DNA of 41,457 nt from Campylobacteraceae bacterium (GTDB taxonomy: Bacteria > Campylobacterota > Campylobacteria > Campylobacterales > Sulfurovaceae): contig JALTGP010000259.1 in assembly GCA_027076905.1 (NCBI GenBank), forward strand, positions 1 to 41,457. The letters run 5' to 3'. Each line of letters starts with the position of its first letter. Within the stretch, counting starts at the first letter, position 1. The translations under genes and the position numbers were made by a program. This document shows, in pieces, positions 34,460 through 41,457 of the stretch. A model generated the notes under the pieces. The model made no database searches, had not been told where the DNA came from, and saw nothing but the letters and a program-made list of their open reading frames with translations.

Positions 34460-35827
34460 ATGTTTAAAATTTCACTCATTCTATTGAGTATAATAATATG
34501 TATATTAATTGGACTTGATTCCAATTTTTTTAGAGAAATACCTAAAAAAATAAAAAAAACAGCTTTTGTGGAGGTTAAAGATGAAGAGCAGAGAGAAGCA
34601 AATGAGATTTTGGTACTGCCAAGCTCTACGCTTCAAAAAGAGCAAAAGAAGAGGTCTCACAAAATCATTGAGATAGACCCCTATCCTGAACTAAAAAAAA
34701 TCATACACCAAGCTCAGATTTCCTATATAGAAAAAGATTTCAACCAATCTTTGGAGTATTATAATCGTGTTATAAAACAATCAAGCAAGAGTCAAGATAT
34801 TCGGATTTTAAAACTTTTTTCAATGGCACATTTTCGTAAAGCGAGTATTTATAGATATACTCTTAAAAAAGAGCTTAACAAAATTATGGATGAATATGAG
34901 AGTATCATAAAAAAATTTGAAAACAGAAAAGAGATTGAACTTCTAAAACGATATGCAAAAGCACAATTTTATAAAGCAAATCTCTCTGAACGAGATAGTG
35001 CATTGAATCTATATGATGAAGTTATAAGAAAATTTTCACAAAGCTCTGATGTCACCTTACGAAAAATCTATACTCAAGCACAATTTAATAAATCTTATAT
35101 CACAACAGGCAGTGATAGCCTTGATATTTTTAATCAAATCATTGAAAATTTAAAAAATCAAAAAGATAAAAAGCTACTACTTCAACGATATAAAGCACAA
35201 CAGAACAAAGCCTATCTATTGGAACAATACTTCAACCAAAAAGATGAGGCAATTGAGGTGTATAATGATATTATTAAGGAGTTCTCCTTAGATACTGGGG
35301 AGTATGAGTATCAAGAGATTGTAGAGAATGCTCTATTACAAAAAAGTTTTCTTCTTATGGGTTATGATGATGAAGAGGCGATGGAGATGTATGATGTAAT
35401 AATCAAAAAATATGAGACAGATACAAGAGATGGTGATATCCTTTCTACTGTTCCTTTAAAAATAGAATACTCTATTATTAATAATATAGAACTCTCTTTG
35501 ATTACCAATAACGATGACAGCAGTTATAGAGAACTGGCAGAAAAATATCTTAGTAACAGTAAAGATAGCAAACCACAACTTGAGATGTTGGAGATTTTAA
35601 AAAATGCTCAAATCTCTAATCAAGATGAAGCTTTTAGTTCTTGGCAAGAGAAGAATAGAGAGTATATCTTTGAAAATTGGAGCTTTGAGGGGTTAGAGCA
35701 TTGGAATAATCAGATGGAAGAGGGAGAAGAAAAATCAAGAATTAAAGGCTATCTTAATGAGTTTGTAAAACATAATGATAGTTCAAACTCATCAACCTAT
35801 ACCCACTTAAAACAGCCCATTCAATAA
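34460..35827 (+). CDS. TPR-like repeat protein, membrane-anchored
   Basis: The 455-residue protein starts with a signal anchor (about 4-22). A charged linker is followed by six related helical repeats of about 40 residues between roughly 75 and 310. The recurring theme is Y-[DN]-x-[IV]-I-[KR]-x-F at one helix and Y-x-x-A-Q-F-x-K-A-x-[LI] at the next. This is TPR-like and suggests a protein-binding scaffold in the periplasm. The last 120 residues match nothing I know. The ATG lies 51 bp behind the dodecahaem cytochrome; TATAAT at 34439-34444 could give a very short leader. It may be an accessory of the cytochrome. Confidence 0.75.
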   Translation: MFKISLILLSIIICILIGLDSNFFREIPKKIKKTAFVEVKDEEQREANEILVLPSSTLQKEQKKRSHKIIEIDPYPELKKIIHQAQISYIEKDFNQSLEYYNRVIKQSSKSQDIRILKLFSMAHFRKASIYRYTLKKELNKIMDEYESIIKKFENRKEIELLKRYAKAQFYKANLSERDSALNLYDEVIRKFSQSSDVTLRKIYTQAQFNKSYITTGSDSLDIFNQIIENLKNQKDKKLLLQRYKAQQNKAYLLEQYFNQKDEAIEVYNDIIKEFSLDTGEYEYQEIVENALLQKSFLLMGYDDEEAMEMYDVIIKKYETDTRDGDILSTVPLKIEYSIINNIELSLITNNDDSSYRELAEKYLSNSKDSKPQLEMLEILKNAQISNQDEAFSSWQEKNREYIFENWSFEGLEHWNNQMEEGEEKSRIKGYLNEFVKHNDSSNSSTYTHLKQPIQ

Positions 35828-35844
35828 CCGATATGTTAGTAATA

Positions 35845-36780
35845 CTACTGATGATTAACTCTCACCACGCTATAGCCATAGGATTTTAGATACTCATTAA
35901 CACTCTTTTTACCCAAAAAGTGCATAACACCAAAGGCAAAAAGATAGTTTTTTTTAGAACTATTTTTTATAATTAAATCTATACGTTTTGCCATTATTAA
36001 ATTTCGTTGATAGAGCAAAAGGGTCATAAACTTCTCTTCAAGCCTATTATGCTTTGGAATTTGAAACATCATACTCTCAATAAAACTTATCAACTTTTTA
36101 CTATCACCATTGAGATAAAAACCTTTTAACTCATTAATATAGTCTCTTTTCCCATTAAGTTGTATCATAGCTTGTTCTAAAGCGATAATCTGCTCTTGTT
36201 GCGTAAATTTATCCATAATCCCCAACTGCTCATCAATTGTTTCTATTCCTAAAACCCTTTTTCTTTTACTTTTGGCATAATCATAAATAACTTTATCAAT
36301 TGCTCTTAAATGGGGGTATTTTAGTTGCATTTTTAAAGAGCTTAAACTTGAAGAGACTCCCCAAATTTTCATTTTGTCAAATAGAGATACAGAGAGTTTT
36401 GGATTGACTTTATAGAGATACCAAATAATATCTTTGTAGAGTTGAGTTGGGATAATATCTTTTAATTTTTGGTTATCACCTCTTATCACGAGGCTACTGG
36501 CATGTCGTTGGGTAGAGATATCCATGGGAATCTCTGTGTAGACGGTATCACTTATCTTAATTACCTTCACAAGAGTTTTAGGGAGTATCTGTAGCTCTGG
36601 AACTTGCAGATGCATTGTTCCAAAAAGATAAAACTCCTGCCTATTTTTTGTCACTTTCCATAAAAATGGATTATCAATATGACCTTGTGATAAAAGTAGT
36701 GTGCTTGTTAGAGTAAGAAATATAAATATTTTGAGATTTTTCATATTATTATGTTTTAATTGTTTCGATTGAGTAGGCAT
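35845..36780 (-). CDS. TraB/GumN family protein
   Basis: The 311-residue secreted or anchored protein has a signal sequence (LKIFIFLTLTSTLLLSQG). It carries the two marks of the TraB/GumN (TIKI) family: the N-terminal LFGTMH and the C-terminal FAFGVMHFLGKKSVNEYLKSYGY. Members are proposed metalloproteases using these GxxH motifs and a central Glu; the role here is unknown. Three ATGs compete. AAAGGAG at 36787-36793 abuts the one at 36786 but is perfectly spaced from the one at 36780, which I chose. The ATG at 36744 (MKNLKIF) would give a tidier signal peptide but has no ribosome-binding site. Confidence 0.8.
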   Translation of the reverse strand: MPTQSKQLKHNNMKNLKIFIFLTLTSTLLLSQGHIDNPFLWKVTKNRQEFYLFGTMHLQVPELQILPKTLVKVIKISDTVYTEIPMDISTQRHASSLVIRGDNQKLKDIIPTQLYKDIIWYLYKVNPKLSVSLFDKMKIWGVSSSLSSLKMQLKYPHLRAIDKVIYDYAKSKRKRVLGIETIDEQLGIMDKFTQQEQIIALEQAMIQLNGKRDYINELKGFYLNGDSKKLISFIESMMFQIPKHNRLEEKFMTLLLYQRNLIMAKRIDLIIKNSSKKNYLFAFGVMHFLGKKSVNEYLKSYGYSVVRVNHQ

Positions 36781-36840
36781 AGCCATCTCCTTTATGTATT
36801 ACTAAAAAACTATTTTAACTTAAAATCACTAAATTATTAC

Positions 36841-37186
36841 CAAAAATTATCGTAAAGCCCCTTGCTTTAGCTATGGGGATATAAGCGTACTTTGATTAAA
36901 AGAATTGTAGAATTTGAACAGAGTAATATTTTTTGTTTTTATATGTTCTTTAAATATGTGCTTGAGAATAGAATATTCTTGTATTCTCATAAAATTTTAA
37001 CAAGTTTGGTTTAATAGAAAATATATCTCGAAGGGTAAAATCTTGGATATATTTTAAATTTTTAAAACACAAATATAATAGAGAAGGGGCATCTTCTCTT
37101 AGTTCATAAACTGTTAGACCTGTGTCAGTAGGCTAGTTTCGCTTATCCTAGAATCCCCTTGCTTTAAGCTGTGGGGAGTATGTCAA
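36841..37186 (+). mobile_element. IS608-like (IS200/IS605) element without transposase
   Basis: The left end follows the tetranucleotide TTAC (36837-36840) and carries a hairpin at 36858-36878. The right end carries a related hairpin at 37155-37176, followed six bases later by TCAA (37183-37186). Both hairpins start CCCCTTGCTTTA and close with GGGG. This matches the IS608 layout, in which TnpA cuts after TTAC on the left and after TCAA on the right. The 346 bp contain no tnpA or tnpB, so this is a palindrome-associated (non-autonomous) element. It fills nearly all of the 396-bp gap between the TraB/GumN gene and slyD. A further 7-bp hairpin stands at 37080-37099. Confidence 0.82.
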
Positions 37187-37704
37187 GAGTCACAGTGTCC
37201 GCCACCACAACAACCTCCATCATCATGAGAGTGTCCACCAATTTGACCTGAAGATATCTCATCATCAGTTGCTCCTCTTACGCTTAAAACTGTTACAGAG
37301 AACATCAAATCTTTTCCTGCTAATGGATGGTTGAAGTCTACATTTACCTCTTTGTCATCAAAAGATTTAACCGTTACTTGAACAGTTTGCCCTTGGTCTC
37401 CTTGTCCATAGAGTGTTAATCCCTCTTTGAGCTCAACGCCTTCAAACTGCTCAATTGGAAGTATTTGAATAGCATCTTCACTGTATTCACCATACGCATC
37501 AACAGCAGAAACCATAATATCTCCACTCTCACCTGATGCCATACCCTCTAGTGCTTTTTCAAGTCCTGGGATAATATGACCCTTACCAGTGATAAATTCT
37601 AATGGCTGATTGGTACCCTTGTTTGAGTCTACTACCTCAGTTGTTCCTGCCTCTTTGACTTCATACTCAATACCGACAACGCTGTTTTCGATTGCAATTT
37701 TCAT
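37183..37704 (-). CDS. slyD: FKBP-type peptidyl-prolyl isomerase SlyD
   Basis: This 173-residue cytoplasmic chaperone/isomerase has the FKBP fold split by the insert-in-flap domain. Visible marks are EFITGKGHIIPGLEKAL, the insert with VDAYGEY and YGQGDQGQ, the NHPLAGK return strand and FSVTVLSVR. A short metal-binding tail GHSHDDGGCCGGGHCDS can bind nickel, as in hydrogenase/urease maturation. The ATG has AGGAG six bases upstream. The TGA stop lies inside the TCAA end of the IS608-like element. Removing the element restores TCG-TAA, so the protein ended in the same serine before insertion. It is last in the tol-pal operon, 60 bp after cpoB. Confidence 0.93.
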   Translation of the reverse strand: MKIAIENSVVGIEYEVKEAGTTEVVDSNKGTNQPLEFITGKGHIIPGLEKALEGMASGESGDIMVSAVDAYGEYSEDAIQILPIEQFEGVELKEGLTLYGQGDQGQTVQVTVKSFDDKEVNVDFNHPLAGKDLMFSVTVLSVRGATDDEISSGQIGGHSHDDGGCCGGGHCDS

Positions 37705-37764
37705 TGAATCTCCTATTTAAAAATTTTCAATATATTACCCAAGCAAACTTTAATATATCTGATT

Positions 37765-38703
37765 CTATATGTTATTTTGTGCAATTTCTGCTGATTTTGT
37801 ATTGGGATAATTGTCAATAATATACTTAAAAAAGCCTCTGGCTTGTTTATCTTGCCCTGTTTTCGAGAGAGAAAGTGCGGTATGGAGGTAGAGCAATTTC
37901 ATATAAGATGCTTTATCATAGAGAGAGGCACTTTTTTTATAATAAGATATCGCAGAGTAATAATCATTAGTATAATAAGCTATTTCACCCAAGTAATAGT
38001 TACTTGGTGCTGTTTTATAGTTTTGGGCTATAGCCTCTTTAAACTTCTGCGTTGCAGAGAGATAACTCTTATGAGAGAAGAGTTGAACCCCTTCCCTATA
38101 AATCTCTGAGATACCTGTACTGTATGGTTGATTTAAACTCTCTTGGTTTGTAGAGCCTCCAGTGGAATTATCATAATCCCTATCATCAATAATCATATTA
38201 TTATTACTATTGCTACTATTATTATTAACCTGAGGTTCATATTGCTGTTGATTCGCTATTGCTCTCTCTAACTCCTCTTTTTGACTTGCTCTTGCTCTTT
38301 CTAACTCTTTTTGAAAGAGACTTAAGTCATCTTTGGTAATATAATTGTTATTTATCTGGTCAATCATCTTACCTAACTCCAAGAGCAAGGTATAACTTTT
38401 TTTATAATCCTCTTCTCTCTTACTAGACGCATTTTGATTCTCTTTAAGTTGCTCTTTTAGGTCTATTACTTGACTGTTTAACCCATCAACAACCGTAGTC
38501 AACCCTGCAATACGACTCTGTTGCTCGGAGACCATATTGCTGAACCGCTGAACCTGTTTTCTATTGTTTAAGACATTTTGCTCTGTTTGAGTCAGACCAT
38601 AAGGGCTAGAGCTATCAATGTTACCCGCACCATACACAGAGGGTTCACCTGAAAAGAGGAGAGATGTACCTACTATAATCCCCATTAAAATTATTTTTTT
38701 CAT
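37765..38703 (-). CDS. cpoB: Tol-Pal associated protein CpoB (YbgF)
   Basis: The 312-residue periplasmic protein has a signal peptide (about 1-18, LFSG). A coiled-coil region (about 38-150) with a repeated E-R-A-[RI]-A-[SN] pattern leads to an Asn/Ser-rich linker (about 155-185) and then C-terminal TPR units (about 195-312). CpoB trimers link the Tol machine to cell-wall synthesis during division in Escherichia coli. The start lies two bases beyond the pal stop and has no good ribosome-binding site, so it relies on translational coupling. Confidence 0.88.
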   Translation of the reverse strand: MKKIILMGIIVGTSLLFSGEPSVYGAGNIDSSSPYGLTQTEQNVLNNRKQVQRFSNMVSEQQSRIAGLTTVVDGLNSQVIDLKEQLKENQNASSKREEDYKKSYTLLLELGKMIDQINNNYITKDDLSLFQKELERARASQKEELERAIANQQQYEPQVNNNSSNSNNNMIIDDRDYDNSTGGSTNQESLNQPYSTGISEIYREGVQLFSHKSYLSATQKFKEAIAQNYKTAPSNYYLGEIAYYTNDYYSAISYYKKSASLYDKASYMKLLYLHTALSLSKTGQDKQARGFFKYIIDNYPNTKSAEIAQNNI

Positions 38704-38705
38704 AG

Positions 38706-39335
38706 TTATTTAAACTCTACCCTTCTATTTTTGGCAAAACATCCACTTGAAAAGCTTGTGCTACACTCAGGAGCGCTCTCCCCCATACTTACCATCGTAA
38801 TATTTGAGGCTTTTACCCCTCTGTTTATTAGTGCTTCTTTGGCGGATTTGGCTCTTCTTAAGCCCAATGCATAGTTATACTCATCTGTACCAGAAGCATC
38901 ACAATGCCCCTCTACACGGACTCTTCTTCCATTTTTCTTCAATATCTTTGTATTGGTAATAATCTTGGGAATATTATCTGCCGAAATCATATACTTATCC
39001 ACACCAAAATAGATGGTTTTCATACCATTGGTTGAGCCATTATAGTTGTTATTGTTTTGTGCATACCCTGTGCCACTGTTTGCACCATCTTGCGTATAGT
39101 TTCCATACTTGCCACTACCATAAGGATCCACATTGTCATAAGTAGAAGTAGTACCATTCAAACTTGTACCAGAATTTCCTGTTCCTGTGGATGAACCAAT
39201 AATCGTACCTGTCCTAGAACCTGTTGCTCCTATACCTTTTGTTTTAGGGTCAAGCTCAACTACTTTCTTTTGTGCACATCCAACTGTAAAAACAGACAAA
39301 GTAACCGCGGTCGCTAACATTAAAATCTTTCTCAT
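38706..39335 (-). CDS. pal: Peptidoglycan-associated lipoprotein Pal
   Basis: The 209-residue outer-membrane lipoprotein has a lipobox VGC (C20). A Gly/Ser/Thr/Asn-rich low-complexity linker (about 38-105) is followed by the OmpA-like peptidoglycan-binding domain (about 105-209). The domain motifs are VRVEGHCDASGTDEYNYALGLRRA, ending NRRVEF. The linker is much longer than in E. coli Pal. AAGGAAAT precedes the ATG. It lies between tolB and cpoB in the standard order and would hold the outer membrane to the wall together with TolB. Confidence 0.95.
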   Translation of the reverse strand: MRKILMLATAVTLSVFTVGCAQKKVVELDPKTKGIGATGSRTGTIIGSSTGTGNSGTSLNGTTSTYDNVDPYGSGKYGNYTQDGANSGTGYAQNNNNYNGSTNGMKTIYFGVDKYMISADNIPKIITNTKILKKNGRRVRVEGHCDASGTDEYNYALGLRRAKSAKEALINRGVKASNITMVSMGESAPECSTSFSSGCFAKNRRVEFK

Positions 39336-39414
39336 ACTATTTCCTTTTTTATTTTTAGTAATGACTATTAATAATTATATCTAACCAATATTAAATATTA
39401 ATTTTTTACTAAGA

Positions 39415-40665
39415 TTACCAATCAATAGATTGAATTCTTCCATTCATCATCTTATAAAGAGCATTCTCTTTGGTTGCGAGATTCATATACCCTATGGTGT
39501 TGCCACCTCCTTGTTGTTTTATATAAAGAACTACTTTACCATTGGTAGAGAAACGTGGAAAATTATTTCTACCATTTGAGGTCAAAGGACGTACGTACGA
39601 GCTATTAGCTGTTCCTAGATAGACATTCACACTTGAACCCTCTTTGACAGAGTAGAGTATATTTTGTCCATTGGCATCACATGAGCTATTGTTCGCTCCA
39701 TAATGTGCTGCTTTTGAGACAGAAGAGGAGCCAATAGCTTTCGTATATATATTTGCTTTTCCTGTACGGTTAGATACAAAAGCGATATGACTCTCATCAC
39801 CCAAATATCTAGCATTTACATCAATGCCTCTGAAGGTTGTTAACTTTTTTTTAGAACCACTGTTCACATTGTACTCATAGATATCTGTCTGTGCATTGGG
39901 TGCCATGGTCAAAAGAAGTCGTGAACCATCTGCACTCACATCTGAGCATACCAACATTCCCTCAGAAGAGATAACTTTTTCTCTGCTACTAGAACGCATA
40001 TCCACTTTATAAAGTGTAGGTAAACCACTGTTATATGAGGTATAATAAAAAGCACTCTGTTCAGAATTCGCCCATTTTGGAAAAAGATTTAACCCTCCAC
40101 TTAAAACCTTATTAGCAAAATTTAATGTATAATCAGCAATCCAAATTTGACTCGCTCTGGAACCCACATATTTAGAGAAGATGAGATATCGTTTCATCCA
40201 TGAGATATCATCATATCCCAAAGCATTGTTGATATCCACAATAGCATTATGAGCTAAAAAAGGATAACGTTTACTACCATTAATCCTATATCCTTTTGCC
40301 AATACTACTCTATTTTCAGATACCAAAACCAATTTTATATCCAATTTCCTACCCGATGAAGAGTAAGAGTATTTCAGCACATACTCTCTACTATGTAACT
40401 CAGGGGGCAACATTGCATTCTCAAAACTCCCTTTTCGAGAGGTTTTATCCACATTAAAATGTCCTGACATCTTAATATCATTGAGAAGCAATGAGAACAT
40501 TTTTGAGTGATTTGAGCTACTATTTGCAGTGGTAGAATCCTCTATAATGGCAATACTAGCCTTCGAGTCCACATCTTTTTCAATCGTCAAAACAGCATCT
40601 ACTGCCAAAAGATTAAATGTCAATAGTAAAAAACTAATAATGTATCTCATAAATCTCTGTTGCAT
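39415..40665 (-). CDS. tolB: Tol-Pal system protein TolB
   Basis: The 416-residue periplasmic protein has a signal peptide, a short N-terminal TolA-box/alpha-beta domain (about 25-150) and a C-terminal beta-propeller with SxDG-type blade repeats (SADGSRLLLT, SHIAFVSNRTGKANIY, DANGQNILYSV). It binds Pal and is pulled by TolA. The ATG at 40665 is supported by AAAGGA five bases upstream; a second ATG five codons later would give a tighter signal peptide. A 107-bp gap separates it from tolA, and AT-rich -10-like sequences there may act as an internal promoter. Confidence 0.93.
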   Translation of the reverse strand: MQQRFMRYIISFLLLTFNLLAVDAVLTIEKDVDSKASIAIIEDSTTANSSSNHSKMFSLLLNDIKMSGHFNVDKTSRKGSFENAMLPPELHSREYVLKYSYSSSGRKLDIKLVLVSENRVVLAKGYRINGSKRYPFLAHNAIVDINNALGYDDISWMKRYLIFSKYVGSRASQIWIADYTLNFANKVLSGGLNLFPKWANSEQSAFYYTSYNSGLPTLYKVDMRSSSREKVISSEGMLVCSDVSADGSRLLLTMAPNAQTDIYEYNVNSGSKKKLTTFRGIDVNARYLGDESHIAFVSNRTGKANIYTKAIGSSSVSKAAHYGANNSSCDANGQNILYSVKEGSSVNVYLGTANSSYVRPLTSNGRNNFPRFSTNGKVVLYIKQQGGGNTIGYMNLATKENALYKMMNGRIQSIDW

Positions 40666-40772
40666 GGTTTTCCTTTAAATATTTGATTTTAAACTTAATT
40701 GAAATTTTATCATAAGAAATATAATTTTAGCAATTGAATGTAGAAAGAACGTGGAAGCCTTAAATTAACTAA

Positions 40773-41457
40773 CTAGTTTGCTTTAAAATGAACTGTAATC
40801 ACATAATCACTTGACTTATCATGTCTTCCTAGTCCCATACGATTTAATTGAGCCAAAAACTCTCGTAATCCTGCACTAAGACTGCCACTGGTTGTTCGTG
40901 TAATAACATACCTAAACTTTCCATTATTACGAATGGTTAACTTTATGGTAGCACTGTTTCCTTTATAATTACTCTGCGCAGACCAGTTATTAAGATGTCT
41001 CTTAACCCTTGCAATATATGCATTTTTAACTCCACTCTCTCTATTTCTATTGGAGGTTCTTCCACTCTGATGACTCTCTCTTATTCTATCAGCTACACTA
41101 CTACTATGACGTACCCTACTTGGAGGCTCTTTAATATGTGTTCTTTTGGGTGGGGTTGAGTGGGTACTGACCGAAGAGAACAAATCTTGTGAGCGTTGGC
41201 TTCGACGATGCTCCTGATCTCTTTTAATACGTGCCTGTCTCTCATGCTCTTTAGCTCTCTCTGCTCTTTTGGTTGCCTCTCTCTCCTCTTCTATACGAGC
41301 TTGTCTAGCTCTCTCTTTGACTGCGTTATCTTTTTTAATTCGAGCTTGTCTAGCTCTCTCTTTGACTGCGTTATCTTTTTTAATTCGAGCCTGTCTAGCT
41401 CTCTCTTTGACTGCGTTATCTTTTTTAATTCGAGCTTGTCTAGCTCTCTCTTTGACT
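40773..41457 (-). CDS. tolA: TolA, 5' part outside the window
   Basis: The reading frame is open from the window edge to the stop at 40773, 228 codons. It encodes the end of the helical domain II, rich in Arg, Ala, Glu and Lys and containing a 15-residue tandem repeat (ERARQARIKKDNAVK). A Ser/Thr/Pro/Arg-rich linker follows, then the C-terminal TolA/TonB-like domain III (about the last 85 residues: NAYIARVKRHLNNW to YVITVHFKAN). TolA spans the periplasm and transmits proton-motive energy from TolQR to TolB/Pal. The N-terminal membrane helix lies beyond the window, and tolQ and tolR are expected there too. A TTG at 41183 is not a credible start. Confidence 0.9.
   Translation of the reverse strand, partial: VKERARQARIKKDNAVKERARQARIKKDNAVKERARQARIKKDNAVKERARQARIEEEREATKRAERAKEHERQARIKRDQEHRRSQRSQDLFSSVSTHSTPPKRTHIKEPPSRVRHSSSVADRIRESHQSGRTSNRNRESGVKNAYIARVKRHLNNWSAQSNYKGNSATIKLTIRNNGKFRYVITRTTSGSLSAGLREFLAQLNRMGLGRHDKSSDYVITVHFKAN
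41296..41457 (-). repeat. 45-bp in-frame tandem repeats in tolA
   Basis: Three complete units (41296-41340, 41341-41385, 41386-41430) and a partial fourth (41431-41457) are identical except for one base in the third. Each encodes 15 residues, keeping the frame and the helical heptad-like charge pattern. The array runs off the window, so the true copy number is unknown. Confidence 0.9.

Noticed and set aside
36841-37186. Small protein gene in the slyD-traB spacer
   Set aside because: I found no ORF with a ribosome-binding site; the sequence is explained by transposon ends.
40773-41183. A separate 136-residue gene with a TTG start
   Set aside because: The frame continues upstream to the window edge with TolA-type helical sequence, so the TTG is an internal leucine codon.
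41296-41457. Regular repeats that could be taken for a CRISPR array
   Set aside because: The units are directly adjacent without spacers, are multiples of three and continue the open tolA frame.

Overview
The window is AT-rich, densely coded bacterial chromosome. It most likely comes from a member of the Campylobacterota (Epsilonproteobacteria), probably a free-living Sulfurovum/Sulfurimonas-type lineage. The reasons are the base composition, the extended -10 promoters of the TG-n-TATAAT kind, the abundance of multihaem c-type cytochromes and the style of the proteins (SlyD, Tol-Pal, SecA, Era). The genus is an inference; no rRNA or tRNA gene is present to settle it.

Layout. Bases 1-162 are one copy of a palindromic MITE-like element. 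An octahaem cytochrome gene (209-1537, minus) follows. Next come threonine synthase, an FAD oxidoreductase with an adjoining methyltransferase, a SWIM/SNF2 helicase and a second methyltransferase-like gene (1842-9325). After era (9693-10583) comes a nine-gene plus-strand operon (10740-20194). It encodes an MSHA-type pilus / type II secretion-like machine in the order mshI-J-K-L-M-N-(unknown)-E-G, without any pilin. Minus-strand secA and a coupled LolC-type permease (20232-24103) and a PPK2 polyphosphate kinase (24317-25153) follow. A monohaem cytochrome (25394-25771) is followed by the second, inverted copy of the MITE-like element (25829-25990) and a small beta-barrel protein. A two-gene plus-strand unit (26704-30471) encodes a multi-pass membrane protein and a very divergent class A penicillin-binding-protein relative that appears to lack its catalytic residues. 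A thioredoxin-reductase-like flavoprotein, a DoxX-type protein, a membrane-anchored dodecahaem cytochrome and a repeat-rich TPR protein run to 35827. A TraB/GumN-family protein, an IS608-like transposon remnant and the minus-strand operon tolA(partial)-tolB-pal-cpoB-slyD close the window.

How the genes fit together. Three themes recur: envelope assembly and integrity (Tol-Pal-CpoB, LolC-type permease, SecA, pseudo-PBP pair, pilus machine), periplasmic electron transfer (8-, 1- and 12-haem cytochromes, flavoproteins) and core housekeeping (thrC, era, ppk2).

The most unusual items are: (1) a 346-bp transposase-less IS608-type element whose insertion into the slyD stop codon can be reconstructed to the base and left the protein unchanged; (2) two 162-bp near-palindromic elements in inverted orientation 25.7 kb apart, each behind a cytochrome c gene; (3) the pseudo-PBP/membrane-protein pair, the best candidate here for an undescribed system; (4) 45-bp tandem repeats in tolA; and (5) an array of 13-bp direct repeats upstream of the DoxX gene.
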